From JAGVJT01 sp964471225 (GTDB lineage Bacteria; Pseudomonadota; Gammaproteobacteria; Legionellales; Legionellaceae): a stretch of 64,000 nucleotides of DNA. The notes beneath the pieces were generated by a model. The model was not told the origin of the DNA and did no database searches. It saw nothing but the letters and a program-made list of their open reading frames with translations. The position numbers and the translations under genes are program-made. The stretch lies in the NCBI GenBank assembly GCA_964471225.1, contig CAYYEZ010000016.1:62001-126000 (forward strand), given 5' to 3'. This document shows, one piece after another, positions 27,529 to 36,833 of the stretch. How positions within the stretch are numbered: the stretch's first letter is position 1; each line of letters begins with the position of its first letter.

Positions 27529-28551
27529 ATGTTTAAAATACTCGCTGATGCGACGCTTCCACTGCTCGATCTCTTTGAGCCACCTTTTATTGTCACACGC
27601 TATTCTGACAAAAACTCACTACAAACACATTTGCCTTCGCATGATATTCTACTTTGCCGCTCAACATTGACGGTGGATGAGCCGCTTCTTGCGGATACAG
27701 CGATTCAATCTGTGGCCACAGCAAGTAGTGGTGTTGATCATATCGACATTGCTTATCTCGAGCAAAGACAGATTTCGCTTTTTGATGCCAAAGGATGTAA
27801 TGCACATGCCGTAGCCGACTATGTCACAAGCACACTTTCATGGTTATTAAAACATCAGTTAATTCAGAATAAAACAGCGGGGGTGGTGGGCCTTGGCCAT
27901 GTGGGACAAAAAGTTGCAACACGACTAAAGGATTTTGGACTCACTGTATATCATTATGATCCCTTACGCGCCCAAACTCAGTCTGATTTTGAAACTTGTA
28001 CACTTGATGAAATAAAAAGCTGTGATCTAATTTCGCTTCATGCGAATTTACATGATACTCAACCTTTTGCCACCCGCAAACTCATCAACGAAGCATTTTT
28101 AAAAGATCTCGCACCCAACACCGTGCTTATCAATGCCTCACGAGGTGATATTGTGGACGAGCACGCCCTTTTGTCATCCTCTATCATATACTGTACCGAC
28201 GTTTATGCGCATGAGCCGCAGATTGCAGCCGCGATTATCGATTATGCAAAACTGTGTACACCACATATTGCAGGACACAGTATCGAAGCAAAAAAGAATG
28301 CAATCATTGATTTGATGATAAAATTACACACACACGTTGGACAATCCCTCCCTCATCAAATATCGGCCTACTCTCCAGTGAGTCTCGTCTCTGATAAGCA
28401 TTATTCTCTAGAAGACAACTGGCTGAAGCACTATGACCCCTCAAAGGAGACAAGTGCACTCAAAACAGCCAAAGACAAAACGCAAGGCTTTCTCGAGCTG
28501 CGTCGTGCACATTGTTTCCGGCATGATGTCAGTTTTCAACAGGACTTATGA
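27529..28551 (+). CDS. pdxB: PdxB, 4-phosphoerythronate dehydrogenase
   Basis: The 340-residue protein is a D-2-hydroxyacid dehydrogenase of PdxB type: ILADATLPLLDLF at the start, RSTLTVDE, the NAD motif GVVGLGHVGQKVA and the catalytic stretch INASRGDIVDE with CTPHIAGHS. It performs the second step of DXP-dependent pyridoxal phosphate synthesis. I use the internal ATG at 27529, since the upstream 50 codons overlap the divergent exporter start and look non-coding. It is ~40 residues shorter than E. coli PdxB, mostly at the C-terminal dimerisation domain. Confidence 0.93.
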   Translation: MFKILADATLPLLDLFEPPFIVTRYSDKNSLQTHLPSHDILLCRSTLTVDEPLLADTAIQSVATASSGVDHIDIAYLEQRQISLFDAKGCNAHAVADYVTSTLSWLLKHQLIQNKTAGVVGLGHVGQKVATRLKDFGLTVYHYDPLRAQTQSDFETCTLDEIKSCDLISLHANLHDTQPFATRKLINEAFLKDLAPNTVLINASRGDIVDEHALLSSSIIYCTDVYAHEPQIAAAIIDYAKLCTPHIAGHSIEAKKNAIIDLMIKLHTHVGQSLPHQISAYSPVSLVSDKHYSLEDNWLKHYDPSKETSALKTAKDKTQGFLELRRAHCFRHDVSFQQDL

Positions 28552-29403
28552 AAAACGCTTAGTGTAGCGATGGCAATAAGGTGTTTGATGATTTTTTAAA
28601 TAATAATGCTGATGATAATCTTCCGCTGGCCAAAAAATCATTACAGGAAGTATTTTTGTGGCAATTTTATAGCTCTGTTGGCTCAATATAGAGATTAATT
28701 CTTGCACAATTTTATTTTGATTCGAGTCATAACAAAAGACAGCGCTTTGATATTGTGTACCTATATCCGGACCTTGGCCATTTTTTTGTGTTGGATCGTG
28801 TATTTCAAAGAAATACTGGATGATCATTTTATAATCTATCTTTGAGCAATCATAGACCACTCGTAAGCCTTCGAAATGACCTGTCGTCCCTGTACACACC
28901 TCACTATAATTTGGTGCATTTTTCATACCACCAATATAGCCGACTTCCGTCTTTACAACTCCAGGCAATTGATCAAAGTAATGTTGTGCGCCCCAGAAAC
29001 ATCCAGCCGCGACAATCGCCTCTTCCGTGTCTAAGACATTCGAATCTTCTACAAAATCCATGCTTGAAGCATTTACACAATAACGCGTGTTTTTTTCTGT
29101 AAAACCCTCTCCAATAAAAACATGCCCTAAATGTCCATGACAACGAGCACAATGAATTTCAACACGTACGCCATCTTGGTCGGGTTGTCTCGTCACGGTG
29201 TTTTCGATGATTTCATCAAAACTTGGCCAACCACAAAATGACTGAAACTGCATATGAGATCGAAACAAGGCTAATCCACAAGCTCGACATAAATAAGTGC
29301 CAGCATGGTTTAATATGTTGGAGATCGGCGCTGGTTTTTCTGTCATCTGATCGCGAAGGACCTGCAGGACATGAGGGGTAAGACTTTTATCTTTGATGAG
29401 CAT
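28546..29403 (-). CDS. msrBA: MsrB-MsrA fusion, methionine sulfoxide reductase
   Basis: The 285-residue protein joins two repair enzymes. Residues ~1-120 are MsrB with zinc CxxC pairs (CRAC, CARC), CGWPSFD, and the catalytic Cys in RYCVNASSM. Residues ~128-285 are MsrA with GCFWGAQHYF (catalytic Cys), VGYIGG, THGH-like GTTGHFE and GTQYQSAVF. Together they reduce both R and S diastereomers of methionine sulfoxide. MsrB-MsrA order is the opposite of the better-known PilB-type A-B order. It converges on pdxB with a 6-nt overlap. Confidence 0.95.
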   Translation of the reverse strand: MLIKDKSLTPHVLQVLRDQMTEKPAPISNILNHAGTYLCRACGLALFRSHMQFQSFCGWPSFDEIIENTVTRQPDQDGVRVEIHCARCHGHLGHVFIGEGFTEKNTRYCVNASSMDFVEDSNVLDTEEAIVAAGCFWGAQHYFDQLPGVVKTEVGYIGGMKNAPNYSEVCTGTTGHFEGLRVVYDCSKIDYKMIIQYFFEIHDPTQKNGQGPDIGTQYQSAVFCYDSNQNKIVQELISILSQQSYKIATKILPVMIFWPAEDYHQHYYLKNHQTPYCHRYTKRFS

Positions 29404-29467
29404 TTAAATATTTCCTCGCAACGTCTCTAAAATTATTTTTTATTTTAACGCCTGTTGAAACCCTAAT

Positions 29468-29650
29468 CTAAAAATCTACGTCGTTCTGTATAAACTCGAA
29501 CTCATCAGTTGGAATACGTCTTGTTTCGCTTACCCACTCACCTAGATCTATTAATTTACATCGCGCAGAGCAAAATGGTCTATCACGACTATGCGCATGA
29601 TCATCGCTCTCTTTATTACATATAGGACACCTGTTTATTTTATGAGACAT
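29468..29650 (-). CDS. yacG: YacG, zinc-binding DNA gyrase inhibitor
   Basis: The 60-residue protein has the YacG four-Cys zinc site: CPICNK and FCSARCKLIDLGEW, followed by the acidic tail. YacG binds GyrB and blocks gyrase from binding DNA. It lies alone between the msr fusion and the divergent glpD; in many gammaproteobacteria it sits next to coaE, which is not the case here. Confidence 0.94.
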   Translation of the reverse strand: MSHKINRCPICNKESDDHAHSRDRPFCSARCKLIDLGEWVSETRRIPTDEFEFIQNDVDF

Positions 29651-29767
29651 TTTATAAAACTCAAAATTAGATTAAATATAACGATATCATTTTTTACTGG
29701 ATCTTGAACAAACTCCATGTAAATATAAAAAATGCTAACTTGAACACACACCTTCATCAACCTCATC

Positions 29768-31273
29768 ATGCCACATCTTAAGCCCACAGAAATATTAGAT
29801 CTCGCCATCATCGGCGGAGGAATCAATGGCAGCGGTTGTGCCGCCGAAGCATCACTTCGAGGGCTATCGGTTGTGTTATGTGAACGAGGCGACTTAGGCA
29901 GCCAAACATCGTCAGCAAGCAGTAAACTCATTCATGGCGGATTAAGATATCTTGAGCAATGCGATTTTTTATTGGTAAAACATGCACTTGATGAGCGTCA
30001 ACGCTTACTTAACCTAGCGCCTTATTTAGTCAAGCCTTTAAAATTTATTATACCACAGACCCCAAGCACTCGACCTTCATGGCTCATTAGGCTCGGATTA
30101 TTTATATATGACTATTTGAGCTTTAAAAATCAGCTTCCGCATCACCAGACACTCACACGTCTCAAATATCCTAATGATTTTTTACCACTGAAAGCCGCCT
30201 ACCAAAAAGGATTTTCTTATTATGATGCGCACACAGAAGATAGTCGTTTAGTACTCGTCAACGCGCTTCAAGCTAAAAAACATGGCGCAACAATCTTGAC
30301 TCAGACGGAAGTAATAAACATTGAAGCGCATCAAAATTTTTGGGAGCTCACCTTACGCTCGAAGGATAATCAGACGCAAACAATTCGAGCAAAAGCGTTG
30401 ATTAATGCAGCTGGGGCATGCGTACAACACATCAATCAACTCGCAGGTCTTCCTGCTCGCTATCAAACCACACTGATTCAAGGAACACACATCATCGTCC
30501 CGCGGTGGTATTCTGGCGAGCAAGCTTATCTACTTCAACATCTCGACAAACGCGTTATTTTTGTGATTCCCTATCAAACAGACTACACACTCATCGGCAC
30601 TACCGAAACAACATTTACAGGCGATCCATTAGCAATTCAAGCGCAGCCGTCAGAAGTTGATTATTTACTTCAGACAATTCAGCATTTTTTTAATCACGCG
30701 TTGTGTAAAAAAGATATTTTACACGTTACCTCAGGCGTCAGAACCTTAGTTTCTCAAGCGAAAAATCCACGCCAAATGAGTCGAGACTGGGCTTATGATT
30801 ATGCCGTAACTCCTTTGCCTTATGTCAGTATTTATAGTGGGAAATTAACCACTTATCGTAAATTATCAGAGATAGTTTTAGCACACCTCGCGCCTCACTT
30901 TCCAAACATTCAGCCTTCAGCGACAGCTCACACTCCCCTGCCAGGCTCAACGTATGAGAACCTAAGTTTTGATGAATATAAAGCATATGCTGAGAAAAAA
31001 TATGCTTGGTTAGCCGCTGAAACAAGGCAGCGCTACCTCTATACATACGGAACACGAACGGAGGACTTTCTTCGGCATGCCGCAAGCACCGAAGATCTAG
31101 GAGTTGCTTTTGGACCAACAGTTTATCAAATAGAAATAGATTACTTAATTCGTGAGGAATGGGTCACTCACATCGAAGATATCCTTTGGCGAAGAACAAA
31201 AATAGGCCTAACCTTATCACGCGAAAATATTGAACGCTTAAAATCACATTATCAAGATAAAATCGTTTTTTAA
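29768..31273 (+). CDS. glpD: GlpD, aerobic glycerol-3-phosphate dehydrogenase
   Basis: The 501-residue flavoprotein has the FAD motif DLAIIGGGINGSGCAAEA, LGSQTSSASSKLIHGGLRYL, the central FAD-binding stretch INAAGAC, and the C-terminal DAO_C domain. It oxidises sn-glycerol-3-phosphate to dihydroxyacetone phosphate at the inner membrane, passing electrons to quinone. No glpK or glpF is near. UgpQ at 42451 could supply G3P from phospholipid head groups. Confidence 0.96.
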   Translation: MPHLKPTEILDLAIIGGGINGSGCAAEASLRGLSVVLCERGDLGSQTSSASSKLIHGGLRYLEQCDFLLVKHALDERQRLLNLAPYLVKPLKFIIPQTPSTRPSWLIRLGLFIYDYLSFKNQLPHHQTLTRLKYPNDFLPLKAAYQKGFSYYDAHTEDSRLVLVNALQAKKHGATILTQTEVINIEAHQNFWELTLRSKDNQTQTIRAKALINAAGACVQHINQLAGLPARYQTTLIQGTHIIVPRWYSGEQAYLLQHLDKRVIFVIPYQTDYTLIGTTETTFTGDPLAIQAQPSEVDYLLQTIQHFFNHALCKKDILHVTSGVRTLVSQAKNPRQMSRDWAYDYAVTPLPYVSIYSGKLTTYRKLSEIVLAHLAPHFPNIQPSATAHTPLPGSTYENLSFDEYKAYAEKKYAWLAAETRQRYLYTYGTRTEDFLRHAASTEDLGVAFGPTVYQIEIDYLIREEWVTHIEDILWRRTKIGLTLSRENIERLKSHYQDKIVF

Positions 31274-31292
31274 ATGGGAGGCTTTATCATCT

Positions 31293-31661
31293 TTACTCTT
31301 GGTCAAGCTCCTTCAAAACGCCACTAACATCAACATTTAGCGCTTGCGTGGCTAACTCATGCAACACAGACTCAGGTACTGTGCCAGACTCAGAATAAAT
31401 TGCAATACCAGATTTAAACACCATCAGATGTGGAATTGATCGAATTTGAAATAACTCAGCGAGTGAGACCTCTTGCTCCACATCAACTGAGGCAAACACA
31501 ATCGTGTCGTATTGTGCCGCTACACGCTCAAAAACCGGGGCAAACTGGCGGCATGGTCCACACCATTTTGCCCAAAAATCAACAAAAACAATCCCCCCCT
31601 GATTCAATAGGGTCTCCAAATTAGCTGCGTTCAATACCTGAACTTTACCCTGACTTGCCAT
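31293..31661 (-). CDS. trxA: Thioredoxin-family protein
   Basis: The 122-residue protein has the thioredoxin fold with the active site WAKWCGPCRQF, then SVDVEQE and the cis-Pro loop RSIPHLMVF. It is a little longer than classic TrxA and its C-terminal ~20 residues are divergent, so it may be a specialised cytosolic thioredoxin rather than the main one. It overlaps adk by 17 nt on the same strand. Confidence 0.9.
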   Translation of the reverse strand: MASQGKVQVLNAANLETLLNQGGIVFVDFWAKWCGPCRQFAPVFERVAAQYDTIVFASVDVEQEVSLAELFQIRSIPHLMVFKSGIAIYSESGTVPESVLHELATQALNVDVSGVLKELDQE

Positions 31662-32331
31662 CTACTTCCCCTGTTAAAGATTGCAAAATATGCTCAAATA
31701 TCGCGTCAACATCACCTACACCCTCAACGCGATGAAATTGTGGTGCATGCAGAGGATCTTCTTTCACCCACTCTTGATAATAGGCAATCAAGGGACTTGT
31801 TTGCTGATGATAAACTTGCAGGCGGTTTCGAATAATTTCTTCTCTATCATCGTCACGTAAAATTAATGGCTCGCCCGTGATATCATCACAACCTGCTATT
31901 TGGGGTGGGTGATATTCTAAATGATAAACTCGGCCAGAAGCAGGATGAGTCCTTCTCCCGGTAATACGGCGTATAATTTCTTGATCATCGACAGCAATCT
32001 CGACAACATGCTCTAACGGGATATGCGCTTCTCTGAGAGATTGTGCTTGTGCAATCGTTCTTGGAAAACCATCCAACAAAAATCCTTGACGGCAATCTTC
32101 TTGCAAAAGACGTTCTTTCACTAACGCAATGATGATATCGTCAGAGACCAATTCGCCACTTTCCATAATTTTTTTAGCACTCAAACCAAGAGGTGTACCA
32201 GCGGCTACAGCAGCTCTTAACATATCACCAGTAGAAATCTGTGGTATTTTAAAGTGAGCAGTTAAACGCCCCGCCTGTGTACCTTTTCCGGCGCCCGGTC
32301 CACCAAGCAACATCATACGCATCATTGTCAT
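31645..32331 (-). CDS. adk: Adenylate kinase
   Basis: The 228-residue enzyme shows the P-loop LLGGPGAGKGTQAGRL, the AMP-binding STGDMLRAAV, the LID (RRTHPASGRVYHLEYHPP) and DDREEIIRNRL. The LID lacks the zinc cysteines, as in the E. coli enzyme. It interconverts ATP+AMP and 2 ADP. GAGGA lies 4 nt before the chosen ATG; two ATGs a few codons later are possible starts that would better match the E. coli N-terminus. Confidence 0.97.
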   Translation of the reverse strand: MTMMRMMLLGGPGAGKGTQAGRLTAHFKIPQISTGDMLRAAVAAGTPLGLSAKKIMESGELVSDDIIIALVKERLLQEDCRQGFLLDGFPRTIAQAQSLREAHIPLEHVVEIAVDDQEIIRRITGRRTHPASGRVYHLEYHPPQIAGCDDITGEPLILRDDDREEIIRNRLQVYHQQTSPLIAYYQEWVKEDPLHAPQFHRVEGVGDVDAIFEHILQSLTGEVDGKSG

Positions 32332-32358
32332 TACATCCTCTCCAAAAAAACTTCTATG

Positions 32359-32973
32359 CTAAAACCAACGCTTGTACCAAACACGCTTCAGCGCATCCTG
32401 GCAACGCAGTAACTGAGCTTGATAAATTTGTGCACGCGCCTCTACTTTGCGCGCAACATGCAATAACCAAGGCTTCTGAAGGTAGGTTTTATTCATATAT
32501 CCCCCGACACCTTCATGGTATGCAAGATACAACGAGTAAGGATCACTTCGTGAAATCCCCGCTCGACGATTTGCCTGATTAGCATACCAACCAATAAAAT
32601 CAACACCATCAGAAAAACGCTCGCGCGAAGCAAACATTCCACCGGCAGAGTGTCTATATAAATCCCAAGTTGAATCTAGCGCTTGTGCATATCCGTAAGC
32701 AGTCGATGGACGCTTCCAAGGAATAATCCAGAGTAGTTTCGTGCGAGGAGGTTTCGCTTGCGCGTCAAAACGCGATTCTTGATGCATAATCGCCATCTGA
32801 ACATGCACTGGAACACGCCAACGACGCTCTACATCTTTGCTGTCACGATACCATTGAGGATATTGCTTGAAAATATTACAAACATTATTCATATCTCGCG
32901 GAGGTGGTGTCACACATCCTGATAATCCAGCAATTATCACACAAAAAGTCGCATAGCGTATTAATAATCGCAT
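32359..32973 (-). CDS. SLT-domain lytic transglycosylase lipoprotein
   Basis: The 204-residue protein has a lipoprotein signal peptide with lipobox LSGC, so it is anchored to the outer membrane. The SLT domain begins near residue 55 with catalytic Glu in MAIMHQESRFDA, then AYGYAQALDSTWDLY and YLAYHEGVGGY. This compact lipoprotein type, with the WIIPWKRP insert, is seen in many gammaproteobacteria as an EmtA/Slt-related murein lyase. It follows adk's start by 27 nt on the same strand. Confidence 0.9.
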   Translation of the reverse strand: MRLLIRYATFCVIIAGLSGCVTPPPRDMNNVCNIFKQYPQWYRDSKDVERRWRVPVHVQMAIMHQESRFDAQAKPPRTKLLWIIPWKRPSTAYGYAQALDSTWDLYRHSAGGMFASRERFSDGVDFIGWYANQANRRAGISRSDPYSLYLAYHEGVGGYMNKTYLQKPWLLHVARKVEARAQIYQAQLLRCQDALKRVWYKRWF

Positions 32974-33060
32974 CCATTCATTCCAATAAATAGTTTTATA
33001 TCATCAACAACCGAGTATAATTTCTTTTACTTAGCACAGCAACAAAAGAGAAACGACTCT

Positions 33061-33828
33061 ATGATTTTAGTCTTTGATATCGAAACTATCCCTGACATCG
33101 ATGCAGGTAAAAAATTATATGATTTAGAAGGATTATCTGATGAGGATGTGGTTCACGCACTTTTCGCACTAAGACGACAAAAAACAGGACATGATTTCCT
33201 CCCGCATCACCTTCAAAAAATTGTCACCATCTCTTGTGTCCTTGCATCTGACAATACACTAAAAGTTTGGTCAGTAGGACAAGAAGACAGCAGCGAGGCA
33301 GAAATTATTACCCGATTTTTTGCCGGACTAAAAAAACATATCCCAACACTAGTCAGCTGGAATGGAAGTGGATTTGATCTCCCTGTACTACATTACCGTG
33401 CTCTATTACATGGTATCGCAGCCACCCAATACTGGGAATACGGGGAAACTCAATCAGAATTTCGATGGAATAATTACTTAAATCGTTTTCATTACCGACA
33501 TCTTGATCTCATGGATGTGTTAAGCGCCTATCAAAACAAAGCATTTGCCCCTCTTGACGAAATAGCGATGCTCTTAGGGTTTCCAGGAAAAATGGGCATG
33601 AGTGGAAAACATGTCTGGAAAAACTATTTGGCAGGCGAGATTCGAAGCATTCGCAACTATTGTGAAACAGATGTGCTCAACACTTACTGCGTTTATCTTC
33701 GCTTTGAGATGATGCGAGGACGTCTTTCAGAGCAAAGTTATCAACACAAAATACAATCATTAAAACAAATGCTTTTCGACAGCGGTCAATCTCACCTGAT
33801 TGAATTTTATTTAAATCTTAAAAGTTAA
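33061..33828 (+). CDS. PolB-like 3'-5' exonuclease
   Basis: The 255-residue protein has a DEDDy exonuclease domain: VFDIETIPD (Asp, Glu), LVSWNGSGFDLPVLHYRAL (Asp) and NYCETDVLNTYCVYLR (Asp with Tyr-type motif). It matches the stand-alone 'predicted 3'-5' exonuclease related to the PolB exonuclease domain' family found in gammaproteobacteria. It probably trims single-stranded DNA ends in repair. A TATAAT box lies at 33016-33021. It overlaps the convergent unknown gene by 18 nt. Confidence 0.9.
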   Translation: MILVFDIETIPDIDAGKKLYDLEGLSDEDVVHALFALRRQKTGHDFLPHHLQKIVTISCVLASDNTLKVWSVGQEDSSEAEIITRFFAGLKKHIPTLVSWNGSGFDLPVLHYRALLHGIAATQYWEYGETQSEFRWNNYLNRFHYRHLDLMDVLSAYQNKAFAPLDEIAMLLGFPGKMGMSGKHVWKNYLAGEIRSIRNYCETDVLNTYCVYLRFEMMRGRLSEQSYQHKIQSLKQMLFDSGQSHLIEFYLNLKS

Positions 33829-35226
33829 AGAATCACCCTCAACGTTTGTAGCAACAATACGCTCTCTCATCAATGAACCTGTATTGGAATACAAGACACG
33901 AGAGGTAATTGAATTGCTTTCAGCCACAAGAGGTGTCGGCTCAACTTGAGAATTACGCACAGCTCCATGATTTATACAAGAAAAGCCGTCAGGAAAACAA
34001 CACCATCTTTTTTTAGATCCCTCAGGAGAGGTAGATGAGCGCCAGAAAAAATGACCTGCTTTTGGTTTATTCTTAATCGGGGCCTTGACTACTTCGGTCT
34101 CATAATCTTTGGATATATTCAATGGATTAACCTGTATAAACACAGTCTCTCGAACCGAGCAGGCTGATATCTGTATAGAAAGTTGAGCTCGTTTTAGCGG
34201 CAAAGGAGGTTTCAATGTATCGTGTCGGTGATCTAGATATTTTTCAGTATCACTGTGGCAAGACACTGAGTCTGTTAAAAAAATAGCCTCTTCGCATTCA
34301 GTCAGAGCAAGTATGTCATGAACAGCTTCAGAAAAAAGATCTTCCGTCGCGTTAGATAAATTCGCATCAATAATAAGACTTCGGATACCTTCAGAATAAC
34401 TTCCAATAAATTCTATTAAACTATGATGGGAAGGAAATCGCAGTACTGATACATCATGAACTAAAAGGCCATTATGATCATATACGGCTACCGTAGTTGA
34501 GCTATGCAAGTGATATTGTTTGGATTCTCTGTTATAAAAAACGAACCAATGATGCTCGCTTGAGATTAATTTAGGTATTAACCCTTTAAGGGTAGAAATA
34601 TCTCCATGCGTAATAAAAAGAGAATGATGTCCCCGAGGCTTGGGCCTAAAATTCATTAAAATCGCCGTATTTTCCAACTCACAATCTACTACTTTAGGAT
34701 GATTAATTTCCATAAAAATGACATTTTTCACTACTGAAAGTCCTGCACGATTACAAACTAACGCTCTCCTTAACGTCACAGGAGGTTTAAACTCCATGTG
34801 TTGATGATTAATGTAATTTTCAGCATCTTGATAACAAAGTGGTGTATCGGTAAAAAATATCGCCTCTTCACACTCGGCCAGTATTGCAATTTCATGTGTA
34901 ACTCGAGAAAAAAATTCGCCCCCTACTTCGCTCAAATTTGCGTCAAGAGCAATACTATGAACTTTTTCTGCATAACTCGAAATAAATTTCATCAATTCAT
35001 GATGAGAAGAAAAACGGAGTTGAGATAAATCAGAAATTTCAAGCCCATTCTCACCGTGCAACTTCACTGTCGTTAAACGGTCGAAGTGGTATTCGCATGC
35101 TGAAGTATCGTAGACAACAACCCAATGATAATCATGAGGATTTAATTGTCTTGTTAATATCTTGAGCGTCAGAAGCCCCCCATGAGTGATATAAAGAGTA
35201 TGTGGTTTGTCTGTCAGTTTAGGCAT
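33811..35226 (-). CDS. Unknown protein with a duplicated ~170-residue domain
   Basis: The 471-residue protein is built from two copies of one domain, roughly residues 8-180 and 200-370. Matching positions include HTLYITHGGLLTLK / HSLFITHGDISTLK, LRFSSHHELMKFISSYAE / LRFPSHHSLIEFIGSYSE, LDANLSEV / IDANLSNA and ECEEAIFFTDT / ECEEAIFLTDS. The C-terminal ~100 residues are unrelated and polar (FFWRSSTSPEGSKKRWCCF). The conserved ITHG and SHH sequences resemble no enzyme I can name. No signal peptide. A 9-bp dyad lies upstream. A secreted effector role is possible but unsupported beyond the unusual make-up. Confidence 0.75.
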   Translation of the reverse strand: MPKLTDKPHTLYITHGGLLTLKILTRQLNPHDYHWVVVYDTSACEYHFDRLTTVKLHGENGLEISDLSQLRFSSHHELMKFISSYAEKVHSIALDANLSEVGGEFFSRVTHEIAILAECEEAIFFTDTPLCYQDAENYINHQHMEFKPPVTLRRALVCNRAGLSVVKNVIFMEINHPKVVDCELENTAILMNFRPKPRGHHSLFITHGDISTLKGLIPKLISSEHHWFVFYNRESKQYHLHSSTTVAVYDHNGLLVHDVSVLRFPSHHSLIEFIGSYSEGIRSLIIDANLSNATEDLFSEAVHDILALTECEEAIFLTDSVSCHSDTEKYLDHRHDTLKPPLPLKRAQLSIQISACSVRETVFIQVNPLNISKDYETEVVKAPIKNKPKAGHFFWRSSTSPEGSKKRWCCFPDGFSCINHGAVRNSQVEPTPLVAESNSITSRVLYSNTGSLMRERIVATNVEGDSLTFKI

Positions 35227-35248
35227 TAGGTCACCATGTAATAATATT

Positions 35249-35271
35249 AAATGATTAGTTTTTAATCATTT
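35249..35271. promoter_or_regulatory. Dyad upstream of the duplicated-domain gene
   Basis: Perfect 9-bp arms AAATGATTA and TAATCATTT around a 5-nt spacer sit 23-45 nt before the ATG of the minus-strand gene. The size and symmetry suit an operator for a dimeric regulator. AT-rich sequence makes chance palindromes common, so support is modest. Confidence 0.4.
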
Positions 35272-35325
35272 TACACACAAAAAGATCTATTTGCAACAAA
35301 TAATCTTATGGTCAAGCCATAAAAA

Positions 35326-35365
35326 GACGCGAGGAAAAAAATCTTTCAATTTTTTTCCTCGCGTC
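35326..35365 (-). terminator. Strong terminator after lpdA
   Basis: A perfect 17-bp stem (arm GACGCGAGGAAAAAAAT, loop ctttca) follows the lpdA stop. On the minus strand the hairpin is followed by TTTTT. It ends the ugpQ-to-lpdA run. Confidence 0.9.
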
Positions 35366-35393
35366 TCAACTGTCAATAAATTTTAAGAACTCT

Positions 35394-36821
35394 TTATTCT
35401 TTTTTCTTTTTTTTAGGCAAATATAAATCTGTAATCGAGCCTTCGAAAATTTCAGCAGATTGCGCGATCGTTTCTGACAATGTTGGATGAGGGTGAATTG
35501 TCAATGCAATATCCTCTACATCACACATCATTTCTATCGCAAGCGCTGCTTCAGCAATCAAATCCCCTGCATTTTTACCAACAATACCCGCACCAATAAT
35601 ACGCTTCGTATTGGGACAAAAAAGTAATTTTGTGATTCCCTCTTCGCATCCCATACTTAGTGCGCGACCACTTGCAGCCCATGGAAAAACAGCTTTCTCG
35701 TAAGCAACATTTTTGGACTTCGCTTCTTTTTCAGTTAAGCCGACCCAAGCGATTTCAGGATGAGTGTAAGCCACACTCGCGATACATTTAGGTTCAAAGT
35801 AATGCTTTTTACCCGCTATGACTTCAGCAGCAACTTTACCCTCAGGGATCGCTTTGTGCGCTAACATCGGTTGACCAACCACATCACCGATTGCAAAAAT
35901 ATGGGAAACATTTGTTCTCATTTGCTTATCTACCGCAATAAATCCGCGCTCATCCACTGCGACACCAGCCAATGACGCATCAATTTTTCCACCATTGGGT
36001 CGACGACCAACGGCGACAAGGACTTGCTTAAAGAGAAGTGGCTTATCAGTTGCATGCTCACCTTCCATTGTGACCTCAATGCCATCATTTTTTGCGTCCA
36101 TTGCGGTAACTTTCGTCTTTAACCAACAAGTCACACCTTGTTTTGTAAGACGTTTTTGTAACACATTCACAAGATCTGCATCTGCACCTGGAATTAATTG
36201 ATCTGCAAACTCTACCACAGTCACTTTAACACCGAGCGCGCTATAGACTGTAGCCATCTCAAGGCCAATAATGCCCCCACCTAGAACCAACAAATCACCT
36301 TTGATATCATGAAGTTCTAAGGCACCAGTAGAGCTAAAAATACGCTTGTCTTCAGGAATAAACGGTAACCGGACAGATTCACTCCCTACCGCAATAATTG
36401 CATATTCAAAATCAACCAGAACTTCACCTTCTTCCGTTTGCACTTTTAATTGATGTGGCGAAGCGAATTTTGCAAAACCTGTCAGACGTTCGACTTGACG
36501 CTGTTTTGCTAACGCAGACAATCCCCCTGTCAGCTTTTTAACAACACTGTTCTTCCATGCCACCATTTTTTCACGATCAAGTTGCATATTTCCAAAGTCA
36601 ATGCCATGAGATTTGGCAACCTGACTTTCCTCAATGACTTCAGCAAGATGTAGTAATGCTTTAGAAGGAATACAACCCACATTTAAACACACACCGCCTA
36701 AGCCCTCGAACTGCTCGACTAACAGTACTTTTTTACCTAAGTCAGCTGCTCTAAAGGCTGCTGTATAGCCACCAGGACCACTACCAATAACAACCACTTC
36801 TGTTTTGATTTGTTTTGTCAT
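35394..36821 (-). CDS. lpdA: Dihydrolipoamide dehydrogenase (E3)
   Basis: With ATG 36821 (GAGG ~7 nt upstream) the protein is 475 residues. FAD motif VVVIGSGPGGYTAAFRA, redox-active disulfide GGVCLNVGCIPSKAL, NAD motif LGGGIIGLEMA and C-terminal HPHPTLSE with the catalytic His-Glu are all present. It reoxidises lipoamide of AceF and passes electrons to NAD. It follows aceF by 12 nt. It is the only lpd in view and may also serve the 2-oxoglutarate dehydrogenase and glycine cleavage systems. Confidence 0.97.
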   Translation of the reverse strand: MTKQIKTEVVVIGSGPGGYTAAFRAADLGKKVLLVEQFEGLGGVCLNVGCIPSKALLHLAEVIEESQVAKSHGIDFGNMQLDREKMVAWKNSVVKKLTGGLSALAKQRQVERLTGFAKFASPHQLKVQTEEGEVLVDFEYAIIAVGSESVRLPFIPEDKRIFSSTGALELHDIKGDLLVLGGGIIGLEMATVYSALGVKVTVVEFADQLIPGADADLVNVLQKRLTKQGVTCWLKTKVTAMDAKNDGIEVTMEGEHATDKPLLFKQVLVAVGRRPNGGKIDASLAGVAVDERGFIAVDKQMRTNVSHIFAIGDVVGQPMLAHKAIPEGKVAAEVIAGKKHYFEPKCIASVAYTHPEIAWVGLTEKEAKSKNVAYEKAVFPWAASGRALSMGCEEGITKLLFCPNTKRIIGAGIVGKNAGDLIAEAALAIEMMCDVEDIALTIHPHPTLSETIAQSAEIFEGSITDLYLPKKKKKE

Positions 36822-36833
36822 GAATTGCCTCAA

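Noticed and set aside
27459..27596. 46-codon N-terminal extension of the MdfA-like transporter
   Set aside because: Polar, without family counterpart, and overlaps the pdxB 5' region; ATG 27458 matches the family start.
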